From Pandoraea cepalis (GTDB lineage: Bacteria; Pseudomonadota; Gammaproteobacteria; Burkholderiales; Burkholderiaceae): a stretch of DNA of 55,888 nt. Below, in pieces: positions 17,845-28,900 of this stretch (positions are counted from its first letter, which is position 1; each line of letters begins with the position of its first letter). The stretch is taken from the NCBI RefSeq assembly GCF_902459665.1, contig NZ_CABPSL010000027.1, positions 1-55,888 of the forward strand, given 5' to 3'. Below the pieces are notes generated by a model that saw nothing but the letters and a program-made list of their open reading frames with translations, ran no database searches and had not been told where the DNA came from. The translations under genes and the position numbers were made by a program.

Positions 17845-20037
17845 TCAGAACGGCTTGGACATGGCCAGATAGAACGTGCGACGAGGTCCGAACTGCGGCG
17901 CCCCCACGCCGATGCCGGTGCCGTCGCGAAGCTCGTAGACGCGGTCGAAGAGGTTGATGACCGAGAGCTTCACGTTGAAGCGGCCGAGTCCCGGCATCTC
18001 CACCTTTTGCCCGACACCGAGGTTGATCTGGAGGTACGCCGGCAGGTGTTGCGCGTTGGCGAACCCGCTGCGCAGGCCAGAGCCGAAGAGCGCGTCGGCC
18101 GAGAGCAGCGTCGGCCCCCACTGATACGACACGCCGGCCGACGCCGTCACTTGCTGGTCGTGATCCAGATGCACCCAATGGCTGTTGATGTAGGCCAGTT
18201 CGTCCGCGTCGAAGTTGAACTGGCCCGTTTCGATGCCTTGCCCCATCGCGCGCGAGAGGGCCACGTTCAGATACGCGCCGACGTTGCCCTGACGATAGTT
18301 GAGCGTGCCTTCCACTCCGTAGATGCGGCCTTTGTTGTAGTTGAACGTGGAATAGATCAGCGCGTTGCCGAATTGCCCTTCGTCCTGCAGATGGCGCACG
18401 CGGCGGTAGTAGGCGTCGAGGCCGACGGTGATCGACGACGTCAACTGATGCGAGATGCCGAGATCGAAGTAGTCGGAGCGCTCGGCAAGCGCTGCGGTGT
18501 TCGCGTCGGATGGCAGCGCGTTGGTGGTGTTGAGGAATGTCGAGACCGAGGTCGTATCGATTTTCTCGGTGGCCGGCGGCGTGAAGTACCGGGCGTAGCC
18601 CGCATGAACCCGGGTGCGGCTTGTCAGGTCGTAGGTCAGGCCCAGTCGGGGCGATAGCTGCCCCTCGTTGGTGACGGTGTTGACGTGATCGTAGCGCGCG
18701 CCGTAGTTGACGGTGAGGCGATCGGTGGCCTTCCATTCGTCCTGCAGATACATGCCGTAGGTGGTGCCGCGCGCGCTGGCGTTGTCGACAATGGTCAGCG
18801 GGGTGCCGCTCGTCTGCTGGCCGTCCACTGCGGGAAACACGCTCGACGTATTGTTCACGCCGAACTGTTCCTGCTGCAAGAACAGACCAAAACGCAATGT
18901 GTGTCGATCGGTGAGCTTGTAGCTGCTGTCGGCTTGCAAGCCGTAGGCTTCGTTGCGCCGCGCGATATTGGCCGCAACCCCGTTGTAGGCGAGATCGCCG
19001 ATGGGATCGGGCGTGTAATCGACGCGGCTCGTACGGTGGAACAACGAGATCTGCGTGTCGAGCTTCGACGACAGATGGCTCTGCCACGACAGCACCTGGA
19101 AATCGGTGCGTTCCTGTTGATGGGCATTAAGACTTGCCGAATCGGGAATCGCGCCGTTGTCGAGCGTATACGCGGGTGCAACGCCCGGCAGGTTCGGGAT
19201 CTCGAAGCGGTTGTTGGCCGTGCCGAAGATGAAGGAGACGCGATTATCGGTATTGAGCAGATACGACATCATGCCGAACGCGTTCGTCTGATTCGTGTGG
19301 TCGTGTATCGCGTTGCGATCCCCTGTCGGATTCTCGATGCCCATGTCGTTGGCGGACACACGGGTGCTGAAGTAGTAGCTTAGCGCCCCCTTGGTCCCGT
19401 AGAGCTGTGTGTTGACCTGGCGCTCGGCATGACTGCCGAACACGACACCGACTTCGCCCCCGAAGGCCTTGGGGGGCTCGCCGGTGTCATCTTCCAGGCC
19501 GGGGGAGCCTTTGGTTCGGATGTCGACGATGCCCGCTGTCCTATACCCGAACTGCGCGGGGAGCGCGCCGGTGATCAGGTTGATTTGCGACGCGATGCGC
19601 GCGTCGATCGCTTGTCCGAAGCCGCTGATGGCCTCCGGAATGATCACGCCGTCAATGCGGTACTGCAGATTGGCGTGGTCGCCGCGCACGTGCAACTGAC
19701 CATACGAGTCCTGCACTACGCCCGGCGCCTGCAGCATGACTTGATTGAGCGGGGTATTTGCGCCGAGCGGCAGCGTCTGGATATCCGTCTGGTCGAAGTT
19801 GTAGACGGAACTACCGGTCTCGGGTGAGAGCGCGTTGCGGGCTGCGTCAAGGCGCTTGGCCGAGACGGTCGTGGCCGCTAGCGCGGCGTTCGTGTTGTCC
19901 GTGGGCGTGGCGTCGGTGACCGTGGGTGGCGAAACGGTTTGCGCGAATACGTGGGGGGCCAATGCGCAAGCTGCCGCTGCAGCGAGGGCGTGACGGGTGA
20001 GTGCGCCGAAGCGCGGACGTGTGGGGCTGGCAAGCAT
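17845..20037 (-). CDS. TonB-dependent outer-membrane receptor
   Basis: This 730-residue TonB-dependent transporter has a signal peptide (residues 1 to about 32, ending HVFAQ), a plug domain (GANTPLNQVMLQAPGV and LHVRGDHANLQYRIDGV) and a 22-strand barrel ending in phenylalanine (LAMSKPF). Substrate cannot be told from sequence. The ATG at 20037 with TGAGGA upstream is preferred over one four codons earlier. Two tandem palindromes lie 128-158 bases upstream and no Fur box was seen, so substrate-specific repression is more likely than iron control. Confidence 0.9.
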   Translation of the reverse strand: MLASPTRPRFGALTRHALAAAAACALAPHVFAQTVSPPTVTDATPTDNTNAALAATTVSAKRLDAARNALSPETGSSVYNFDQTDIQTLPLGANTPLNQVMLQAPGVVQDSYGQLHVRGDHANLQYRIDGVIIPEAISGFGQAIDARIASQINLITGALPAQFGYRTAGIVDIRTKGSPGLEDDTGEPPKAFGGEVGVVFGSHAERQVNTQLYGTKGALSYYFSTRVSANDMGIENPTGDRNAIHDHTNQTNAFGMMSYLLNTDNRVSFIFGTANNRFEIPNLPGVAPAYTLDNGAIPDSASLNAHQQERTDFQVLSWQSHLSSKLDTQISLFHRTSRVDYTPDPIGDLAYNGVAANIARRNEAYGLQADSSYKLTDRHTLRFGLFLQQEQFGVNNTSSVFPAVDGQQTSGTPLTIVDNASARGTTYGMYLQDEWKATDRLTVNYGARYDHVNTVTNEGQLSPRLGLTYDLTSRTRVHAGYARYFTPPATEKIDTTSVSTFLNTTNALPSDANTAALAERSDYFDLGISHQLTSSITVGLDAYYRRVRHLQDEGQFGNALIYSTFNYNKGRIYGVEGTLNYRQGNVGAYLNVALSRAMGQGIETGQFNFDADELAYINSHWVHLDHDQQVTASAGVSYQWGPTLLSADALFGSGLRSGFANAQHLPAYLQINLGVGQKVEMPGLGRFNVKLSVINLFDRVYELRDGTGIGVGAPQFGPRRTFYLAMSKPF

Positions 20038-20164
20038 GCCGTTCCTCAATGTGCTTATGGTGTGGATGCCGTTCGCCCCGCACGCACACGCGAACGCGGG
20101 CGCGCCGGTTGCGGCGACGGCGAATGTTTTGATTCAGACGGGCAACGCGTGGCGGGAATAATAG

Positions 20165-20195
20165 ATGCAACTCAATTGCATTGCAACTGAGTTGC
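20165..20195. promoter_or_regulatory. Tandem palindromic operators upstream of TonB receptor
   Basis: Two 13-bp sites, GCAACTCAATTGC (20167-20179) and GCAACTGAGTTGC (20183-20195), repeat at 16-bp spacing. The second is a perfect dyad; the first is perfect if read as ATGCAA-N5-TTGCAT (20165-20181). This arrangement suits cooperative binding of a dimeric repressor. No matching regulator gene is adjacent. Confidence 0.65.
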
Positions 20196-20290
20196 GAATT
20201 CTCGCGCAACTGTAGGGGCTTTGCCAGGTGGGCGAATCTGGATGCGAGAAGAAACGGAGAGGCGGGAAGTTATCGGGGGGGGCTTAGGTG

Positions 20291-20308
20291 GCGTGGCGTT
20301 GGCCACGC
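20291..20308. terminator. Hairpin downstream of dgdA
   Basis: The stem GCGTGGC with GCCACGC (seven pairs, loop GTTG) lies 25 bases past the dgdA stop. It may terminate or protect the dgdA message, although no T-run follows. The same stem recurs at 24328-24345. Confidence 0.4.
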
Positions 20309-20333
20309 GGACCCTAGTGCGGGATAACAGGCC

Positions 20334-21689
<1,356 letters not shown>

Positions 21690-21728
21690 CTAGGCAGCGC
21701 TCTGATTTCATGGAAGCGAATAGTGCTA

Positions 21729-22619
21729 ATGGAAGATAGAAGCGAGCCTAATATCTTGAGCCTGTCCCTGGAAATCGATTTGCTGCGTTCGTTCGTTGCC
21801 ATTGCGCAGGCGGGTTCGCTCAGCCGTGCGGCGCAGCGCATCGCGCGAACGCAGTCGGCGCTGAGTCAGCAGATGAAGCGTCTGGAAGTGATCGTCGATC
21901 AGCCGTTGTTGCAGCGCACGGGCCGCGGTGTGGTGTTGACGAGCCCTGGCGAGCGTTTGCTGGGGCATGCCCAGCGGATTTTGCGGGCGCACGACGAGGC
22001 GATGGCGGAGATGTCGGGCCGGGGGTTGAGTGGCACGATTCGATTCGGGTGTCCGGACGATTACGCCGCCGCGTTTCTGCCCCATCTGTTGCGTGAGTTT
22101 GCGGTGGCGCATCCGCATGCGTTGGTGGAGGTGATTTGCGAGCCGACACCGCGCTTGATGGAGCAACTGTCGCGTCATACGTTGGATCTGGCGCTGATTT
22201 CGTTGCCGGATGGCGTGGACGATGAGGGCGTCATCCGACGGGAACCGTTGGTCTGGATCGGGAATCCGGGCCTGGAGGCGGTGATTTCGAATCCCGACGT
22301 GGCGCTGCCGCTGGCGTTGTCCGACCCGGATACGCTGGATCATATGGCGGCATGCGAGGCGTTGACGCGCGCGGGCAGGGCGTACCGCATTGCCTATGCG
22401 AGCAGCAATCTGGCGGGATTGACGGCGCTGGCTCGCTCGGGGCAGGCGTTCGCGGTGATGACGCAAACGGCGGTGCCCGCGGATTTACGTATTGTTACAG
22501 GTGATACGTTGCCGCCATTGCCGTCGGTCGGGATTACGGTAAAGTTCGATCGCGCGCGCCCGACTCACTTGAGCGTCGCATTCGCCGGTCACATCCGGCG
22601 GACGCTGGCGGTGTTGTAG
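21729..22619 (+). CDS. dgdR: LysR-family regulator of dgdA
   Basis: This 296-residue LysR-type protein has an N-terminal helix-turn-helix (AGSLSRAAQRIARTQSALSQ) and an effector-binding domain. It is divergent from dgdA with a 93-base shared region, the same arrangement as dgdR in B. cepacia, where it represses dgdA until a dialkylglycine is present. The ATG at 21729 is the first suitable start; the ribosome site is weak, so a later start near NILSLSLEID is possible. Confidence 0.88.
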   Translation: MEDRSEPNILSLSLEIDLLRSFVAIAQAGSLSRAAQRIARTQSALSQQMKRLEVIVDQPLLQRTGRGVVLTSPGERLLGHAQRILRAHDEAMAEMSGRGLSGTIRFGCPDDYAAAFLPHLLREFAVAHPHALVEVICEPTPRLMEQLSRHTLDLALISLPDGVDDEGVIRREPLVWIGNPGLEAVISNPDVALPLALSDPDTLDHMAACEALTRAGRAYRIAYASSNLAGLTALARSGQAFAVMTQTAVPADLRIVTGDTLPPLPSVGITVKFDRARPTHLSVAFAGHIRRTLAVL

Positions 22620-22802
22620 GGGGGGACGTGGGGCTTGGGTGTTTGCCCCTGTTCGGGCGAATTTGACGCACAATTGCGCATCGTTTTGAGGCGGGGGTAG
22701 TCGCTTCCCCGCTCATCAACAAGAAGCCGGGTTCCGGGCCTTGGGAGGCTCCGAAGGTGGCCGGAAACTCGTGGTTATTTCGTTTTTTGTATCGAGGTCG
22801 AT
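22620..22802 (+). other. Upstream region of entericidin
   Basis: This 183-base gap must hold the promoter of the entericidin gene. A short hairpin (GCCC-CTGTTC-GGGC) sits just after dgdR and may terminate it. No other gene was seen. Confidence 0.35.
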
Positions 22803-22931
22803 ATGTTGGCGCGTATTTTGGCGGTTTTCCTGGTGGTCGGTTCGCTGCTCTCGTTGGCAGGCTGCAATACGGTCGACGGCGTCGGGCAGGATATCTCGGG
22901 CGCGGCACGCACCGTCAAGCGGGCCCTATAA
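22803..22931 (+). CDS. Entericidin-family small lipoprotein
   Basis: This 42-residue lipoprotein starts at ATG 22803 behind a GAGG ribosome site. Seen: a hydrophobic signal segment ending in the lipobox LAGC, so Cys21 would be lipidated, and the entericidin tail NTVDGVGQDISGAARTVKRA. Family members (EcnA/EcnB) sit in the envelope and are linked to stress and stationary phase; no antidote/toxin partner gene lies beside it. The gene is easily missed because of its length. Confidence 0.9.
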   Translation: MLARILAVFLVVGSLLSLAGCNTVDGVGQDISGAARTVKRAL

Positions 22932-23377
22932 GCGCCTGTTCCGGGCGAGGGGCGACGTTTCCGCCTTCGCCAAGCACCTCAGTTTCAGTTTTTCCCACGC
23001 GACGTACGCAACGATCGTCGACCGTTCGGCGTTTTCTTTGCTCCGCTTGCCCGCGTCTTTGGCAACGCTTAGCGCCTCTTGGCGGCTCTTGGCGCCTTCA
23101 ACACCTCCCCCCAAGACGGACCGGAGCCCCTTTCCGCCTCTCAGACATAAACCCAACTCGCTGCAGAAAGGGGCCCCGGTCCGTCTCCCCTCCACGCCCC
23201 CAGTCCCTCCACCCAACGACCCAAGCCCGGCACCGCCCAAATAAACCACTTCGCCACTGATGCTTTGGAAACCCGTTATCCTTCTTTGGTTGACGCGCTT
23301 TCGGGCGCCCCCGCTTTCTTTCGCTTTCCGCCGACGACACCGTCCCCCGGCACCCGCTTTTCAGGAGTCATCCCCTC
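22932..23377. other. Non-coding region between entericidin and cysE
   Basis: No gene is supported in these 446 bases. The main structure is the long inverted repeat at 23115-23185, listed separately. Codon usage and family similarity of the open frames here look random. Confidence 0.5.
23115..23185. repeat. 20-bp inverted repeat, 31-base loop
   Basis: The arms at 23115-23134 and 23166-23185 are complementary in 19 of 20 positions (GACGGACCGG... pairing with ...CCGGTCCGTC). As RNA this would be a very stable hairpin downstream of entericidin; as DNA it could be a small palindromic repeat family. It has no T-run. Confidence 0.75.
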
Positions 23378-24319
23378 GTGGCCGCTTTCGACATCGACGA
23401 CATCGTCTCCTCCCTGCACTCGGCTCGCCTGCGCTGGCGCGACGGCCAACGCCGCCTCCTCGAATCCGGCGGTCGCGATCTGCCCTCCCGTGAACACCTC
23501 GCCGATATCATCGGCGCCCTCAAAGGCGTGCTCTTTCCCATGCGCCTCGGCCCGCCAGACCTGCACCAGCAAGGCGAGAACTATTTCGTCGGTCACACAC
23601 TGACCAGCGTGCTCAACGGTCTCGCCGAACAAGCCCGCATGGAATGGCGCCATAAAGCCCGCCACGACGCCAACCTCACGCCCGCACGCATCGAGGAACG
23701 CGCCCACGCCACCATCCAGCAATTCGCCCAACGCCTCCCAGCGATCCGCGAATTGCTCGACCGTGACGTGCTCGCCGCCTATCAAGGCGATCCGGCCGCC
23801 GGCAGCGTCGACGAAGTGCTGATCTGCTACCCAGGCATTCACGCGATGATTCACCACCGCGTCGCCCACGAACTCTATCGACTGGAATTGCCTCTGCTCG
23901 CCCGTATCATCGCCGAACAAGCCCATTCGGAAACAGGGATCGATATTCACCCAGGCGCCCAAATCGGTGCCGGCTTCTTCATCGATCACGGGACGGGGGT
24001 GGTCATCGGGGAAACCGCGATTCTCGGCGAGCGCGTGCGCGTCTACCAAGCCGTCACGCTCGGCGCCAAGCGCTTCCCAGCCGACGACGACGGCAATCCG
24101 CGCAAAGGCCTCCCGCGTCACCCGATCGTGGAAGACAACGTGGTCATTTACGCCGGCGCAACGATCCTCGGTCGCGTCACTATCGGACAAGGCTCGGTGA
24201 TCGGCGGCAACGTCTGGCTCACGCAAGACGTCCCGCCGTTCAGCAACATCACGCAAGCAAGATCGCGCACGGAGGCCGGCTCGCCCCCGGTGTCCGGCTG
24301 CGATAACGAATCGTCCTGA
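23378..24319 (+). CDS. cysE: Serine O-acetyltransferase (EpsC/CysE type)
   Basis: This enzyme makes O-acetyl-L-serine from serine and acetyl-CoA, the first step of cysteine synthesis. Seen: a helical N-terminal domain (to about residue 190) and a left-handed hexapeptide-repeat domain (DIHPGAQIGAGFFIDHGTG) with the catalytic histidine region and GETA loop. At 313 residues it is of the longer EpsC-like form. The GTG at 23378 is preferred because AGGAG lies nine bases upstream. It stands alone, convergent with the chromate transporter. Confidence 0.9.
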   Translation: MAAFDIDDIVSSLHSARLRWRDGQRRLLESGGRDLPSREHLADIIGALKGVLFPMRLGPPDLHQQGENYFVGHTLTSVLNGLAEQARMEWRHKARHDANLTPARIEERAHATIQQFAQRLPAIRELLDRDVLAAYQGDPAAGSVDEVLICYPGIHAMIHHRVAHELYRLELPLLARIIAEQAHSETGIDIHPGAQIGAGFFIDHGTGVVIGETAILGERVRVYQAVTLGAKRFPADDDGNPRKGLPRHPIVEDNVVIYAGATILGRVTIGQGSVIGGNVWLTQDVPPFSNITQARSRTEAGSPPVSGCDNESS

Positions 24320-24327
24320 CACGTCCC

Positions 24328-24345
24328 GCGTGGCTCGCGCCACGC
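24328..24345. terminator. Hairpin between convergent cysE and chrA
   Basis: The stem GCGTGGC with GCCACGC, loop TCGC, begins nine bases past the cysE stop, in the gap between convergent genes. It is a plausible bidirectional terminator, but without a T-run. Confidence 0.45.
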
Positions 24346-24390
24346 ACGGTTCGGTCAGGCCGTTTTCAATATCGACGTCCGTCAGACACG

Positions 24391-25635
24391 TCAGGCAAGT
24401 CCCACCGCCCCCGCGACAGCGCATAGCGCAACCACGGCAAGCGGCGGTGCCTTCCAGCGCGTCAAGAGCACGAAGGCAATGGCCGCTACCGCGAAATCGG
24501 CAGCGCTGTGCACCGCGCTCGTCCACACCGGCGAGTACAACGCCGAGGCCAAGATCCCCACGACGGCCGCATTTACCCCGGCAAGCATGGCCGCCGTCGT
24601 CGCGCGTTCACGCAACGCCTGCCAATGAGGCAGCGCAGCGACGACGAGCAACAGCCCGGGAAGAAAGATCGCCGCCGTCGCAAGCACGGCGCCAAGCCAC
24701 GGATGCAGCGGCCCCCCCGAGCGCCACCCAAGGTAGGTCGCGAACGTGAAGAGCGGGCCCGGCACCGCCTGCGCCGCACCATACCCGGCCAGGAAGTCGC
24801 CGTTCGATACCCATCCCGTCGCCACGGTCTGCGCCTGAAGCAGCGGCAACACCACATGGCCACCGCCGAACACCAACGCCCCGGATCGGTAGAAACCGTC
24901 AAAAATGGCCACGGACCGGTCGTCAGTGAGATGGCGCAAGAATGGCAATCCAGCCAACAGCACGCAGAAGAGAATCAACGCCACGGCGCCCGCCGTCCGT
25001 GAGATCCGGAATCGCGTCGGCGAGGGCAACGGCGGTGCCGCCATCGCGTGGCCCGAGCGCAGCAGCATAACGCCAAGCCCCGCGCCCAGCACGATCACGA
25101 TGAGCTGCGCAAACTGGGTTGTCGTCAACGCGAGCACTGTCATGGCGGCCAACGCGATCCCCGCGCGGCGCGTGTCGGGACATAACCGTCTCGCCATGTC
25201 CCATACGGCCTGCGCCACGACGGCGACTGCCACCAGCTTCAAGCCATGCAGCACGCCGTCGCCGACCGGACCGCCCAGGTGCGGCGCCACGACGGCAAAC
25301 ACGAGAAGCAGCAGCACCGATGGCAGCGTGAACCCGCACCACGCGGCGATGCCGCCCAGCCATCCGGCCCGCTGAAGTCCGATGGAAAACCCAACCTGGC
25401 TGCTCGCCGGTCCGGGCAGAAACTGACACAACCCGACCAGATCGATGAAGCTCGCGTCATCGAGCCAGCGACGCCGCTCCACGAATTCGCCACGGAAATA
25501 GCCGATGTGGGCGACCGGCCCGCCAAAGCTGGTCAGGCCCAACAGGAGAAACGCGCGCAGCACTTCCAGGGCGGCGCGCGCATGCGTCGTGGCGGGACCC
25601 GCGACGGTCTCGATGTCGGTTTTCAAGGGTTCCAA
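24391..25635 (-). CDS. chrA: Chromate transporter, full-length two-domain type
   Basis: This inner-membrane CHR-family protein of 414 residues exports chromate by sulphate mimicry. Seen: two homologous CHR halves, the first with FGGPVAHIGYFRGEFVERRRW and the second with VFGGGHVVLPLLQ, plus about ten hydrophobic segments. The TTG at 25635 is used as start; a second TTG four codons later is equally possible and neither has a strong ribosome site. No chrB regulator is adjacent, and substrate is assumed from the family. Confidence 0.88.
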   Translation of the reverse strand: MEPLKTDIETVAGPATTHARAALEVLRAFLLLGLTSFGGPVAHIGYFRGEFVERRRWLDDASFIDLVGLCQFLPGPASSQVGFSIGLQRAGWLGGIAAWCGFTLPSVLLLLVFAVVAPHLGGPVGDGVLHGLKLVAVAVVAQAVWDMARRLCPDTRRAGIALAAMTVLALTTTQFAQLIVIVLGAGLGVMLLRSGHAMAAPPLPSPTRFRISRTAGAVALILFCVLLAGLPFLRHLTDDRSVAIFDGFYRSGALVFGGGHVVLPLLQAQTVATGWVSNGDFLAGYGAAQAVPGPLFTFATYLGWRSGGPLHPWLGAVLATAAIFLPGLLLVVAALPHWQALRERATTAAMLAGVNAAVVGILASALYSPVWTSAVHSAADFAVAAIAFVLLTRWKAPPLAVVALCAVAGAVGLA

Positions 25636-25984
25636 CTCACGTTATCCAGCAACACAAAGTTCGCCATCATAGCGCTGACGCGGTGACCTCAGCATGACGT
25701 CGGCATGACGCGAGCACACTGGGGGCATCGCAAGCTTACGCCACGCCAGCCGTAGACGCTGTCGGTCAGCGTCGTGCATGGCAGGACCGCCATTCTCGGC
25801 ACGGACGGCGATTTTCGAATTTCTCCCTAGCGGCGGTGACAGCGGTGAAGACTGCCACAATCGCCGGTTCGTTTCAGCAATCGCATCTCCGCGGGCCGCG
25901 TTAGCGTTCTCCCCCTCGCTGCGGATGTTGTCCTTCGCAATCTCGCGATGGCACAACGCTGCGGAATTCACGGAGAAACGCTGA
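25636..25984. other. Promoter region of the 1101-residue toxin-like gene
   Basis: These 349 bases lie between chrA and the large toxin-like gene, which diverge. No gene or clear operator was seen; a type III secretion (TTCG-N16-TTCG) box was looked for and not found. The ribosome site is CGGAGA, eight bases before the ATG at 25985. Confidence 0.4.
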
Positions 25985-28900
25985 ATGACTCGATTGCATT
26001 ACGCGATGTCGCACCACGCGCATCTACCGGCCGCCAATGCACACCATCCAAGACGGGGCATCGCTCGCCCCGCATTCGTCGACGACTGGCGGGCCGGTCT
26101 GTCGGTGCCCCGTCGTCGCGCTGTCCAGACGCAGACGCCCCTGCGTTCGGCCCCGCAACCACTGCGGGCCGAACCCGTCGCTCGCGCAGCGGCAGGCGCA
26201 ACGCGCCGCGAGATCCCCAATGCGGCCTTCGCGCTGGGCTTGCTCGCGGTGGTCTGTACGACAGGCGTGGCGGTCGCGGCCGTCGCTCCCGGGGCATCGG
26301 TTGCCGGGCCACGGTCGATCGGCCGCAGAGAGGTTCGTATCGAGCCGGGTCCGACCGCGGCGCCGATAGCGTTGCCGCATTCTGACGCGGTGTCCGGCAT
26401 TCACGCGCTGCTGCGCGTGTGGCCCTACCGCCCCGACGGCGGTGGCGTGATGGCGCAGTGCCTGCCGACACCGCACGCCAGATCGCTCGGTCGCCCGCCG
26501 GCGCCGGCCGACAGCCGCGAGGCCCTGAGAGCGGGGCTGGAAGCGTACCGTGGGGATATCCAGTGCGCCATCGTCGCGCTGATCCGGGAATCCGTTGCCG
26601 CGTCGGACGCGCAAACGCGTGCGGCATTTGCCGATGCCGAGGTCCTGCGCCCAACGCACAAGTCGATGATCGTCGAGCGCGCGGGGCGGTCGGGTTTGCC
26701 GCCGAGGCGGATCGCCTACGAGGCCTCTCACGCGATTTCGCTGCACTTGAGGGCCGAGGACGGCATCTGGCGCGAGTTTGCGCTCTCGCTCGCGCACGAC
26801 GCCCCCGCGCTCATCACACCGTTGCATAACCTCGGTTCGTCCAGCGGCATGGGTGAGAGAGGCCTCGCCGAAACCTATGGGCCGCTGTTCTGGGGCGAGC
26901 GCTGGTCGTCGATCGAGTCCCGGATCGGCGAAGGTGACAAGGTGCGGTTCGTGCAGGCCATCGCGGGCGCCACTGTCTCGGCGGGGTGGCCGCATCCCGA
27001 TTCGTCGGTCCTGGATTCGCCGGACATGGAGGAAATCGCCGAGCTGCTGATCGACACTGTCGTGAAGCGTGCCCCTCGCGATCGCCGCCGGGTCTCGGAC
27101 GCGCACGTCGAGACCCGCTCGCGTCGGCACGCCGCAGCCGACATCGGCGGGCCTGCCACATTGGCCTCTCGCCTGACGATCTCCGGGCTTGAATGTTTGG
27201 CCGCCATGGTGCGCGCCGATACGCTCCATCAGGACGCCATCGCGCTGCTCCAGCACCTTTGGCCGGACAAGCCCTTGGAAGCCTCCACTCAGGCTACGCC
27301 GACGCAACCCCTGTTGCCTCGCTTCATCAAGCACGAGCCGTTCGACGGTCCTCTGGGGCGAGGCGTGCAATGGTCGTTGCCGCCGAACGTCTACGTGGAA
27401 TACCTCCCGGACCTGACGCAGAACGGCGTGAAGGTGTTCGACATCGATGGGGTGCTGTACGGCGCGACGGTGGCGCATACGCGCAAACACGCTTCCGACC
27501 TCCGGCCCCTTGACGACATCCGTCGCGAGCGCGGTTCGGAGGCGCTGTGCCGCATCTCGCGCGGCACGGGGATCGATATCGACGGCATGTGTCTCGAATG
27601 CCACTCAGAGCGCACGGATGAGGTCACGGTCACGGAGCAGGGCGCAACTCTGACGCAGCATCAGGCGTTGGACGCGTCGCCGCTCGTGCGCCTGCGTGTC
27701 GCCGTGTATTCCCGTCCGTTTCAAGCGGAGGATGGCAGCCATGTGTTCTTTGCCTTCGGGCGTCTTGGGCGTTTGGACGAGCATGACGTGCCGCACGTCT
27801 CGCCGGACTCGCCACTCGTCGATCCGTCCGTGTATACGCCGGAACTGGACGGCGAATTGTCCTTCTATGAGCAGTCGACGACGGAGGGTCCGGTCGGGGG
27901 GCGTCGTGTGCGCCTGACCCTCGGCGACATGCGCATCGCTGCCCCGTTCGGGACCTATCGGGCGGGTGACGGCGCGTTGCACGGGGTGGTGCAACTGTCG
28001 CACGACGTCTACTACCGCTTCAGGTTGCCCGGGAGCGACGAAGCCGAATCGACGCGTCAGGTGCGTTTGCACTTGCGCTCGGCGAGGCATCGCGACATTC
28101 GCGCGTACCGCAGGGCGCAGCATCATCGTGCGACGGGCGAAAACGCGACGGTGTTGCCAACGATTGCCTACGGCGACGCGCGCACATTTCTGCAGTTGTA
28201 TCTCAAGCTCTGGCAGCAGGCGCCGTCGCCGGCAGACGTCTGGCGCGGGCTCGAAGACATTTCACTGTCGGTGATCGAGGCGCGCCAGGCGATTCGCGAC
28301 CTGACGCTGGCCATCGAACATCGGGTCGCCGCCTCCAGAACGCCGCCGGCGTCGCCCGGCGCCAGCGGCTTTTCTCAGCCCCCCGGAATCGATGCGTCGT
28401 TGATGCCGATGTTCAATCGCCTGTGGAACCACTGGCAGCACTACCCCGCGCAAGCCGAAGCGTTCATCAACGCGATTGCAAGAGACTTCGTCTCGCGTCC
28501 CGCCCCGCTGGCCGTATGGTCGCAGTTGCCGTTCGTCGGCGACGTGGAAACGACGCGCGATGTGCTGTCGATCTTCGAGACGCTGTTTCCCGGCATGTCG
28601 GGAATCCAGACGCTGGTTGGCGGTACGGCGCGCGCGGCACGCGATGTCGGCGACCGGATGCGCGAGGTTTCGGGCAACGCGAATATCGCGGTGGCGGAAG
28701 TCACGCTCGTCGACGGCACGAGAACGATCTACTACTGCCTGTCGGGGCTTCAGCGCACCAGACTGCGCACAAACACGCCGAGTGTACGCATCGTGGACGC
28801 GGGCCGGGCGTATGCACGGCGAGACCATAACGTCATCGCTCAACGCCGCAAGGCGACCCGCACGGGGCAGGACGTCATTTTCACCGAGCCACCCGAACTG

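Noticed and set aside
22932-23260. Overlapping open frames between entericidin and cysE
   Set aside because: Low-complexity Pro/Arg-rich products, overlapping the inverted repeat, no ribosome sites.
23276-24526. 416-codon frame antisense to cysE
   Set aside because: Shadow of the serine acetyltransferase gene; no independent support.
25900-25984. Type III secretion promoter box before the toxin-like gene
   Set aside because: TTCG occurs, but not twice at 16-base spacing.
26024-27604. 526-codon frame antisense to the toxin-like gene
   Set aside because: The sense strand has a ribosome site and a recognisable C-terminal domain; the antisense has neither.
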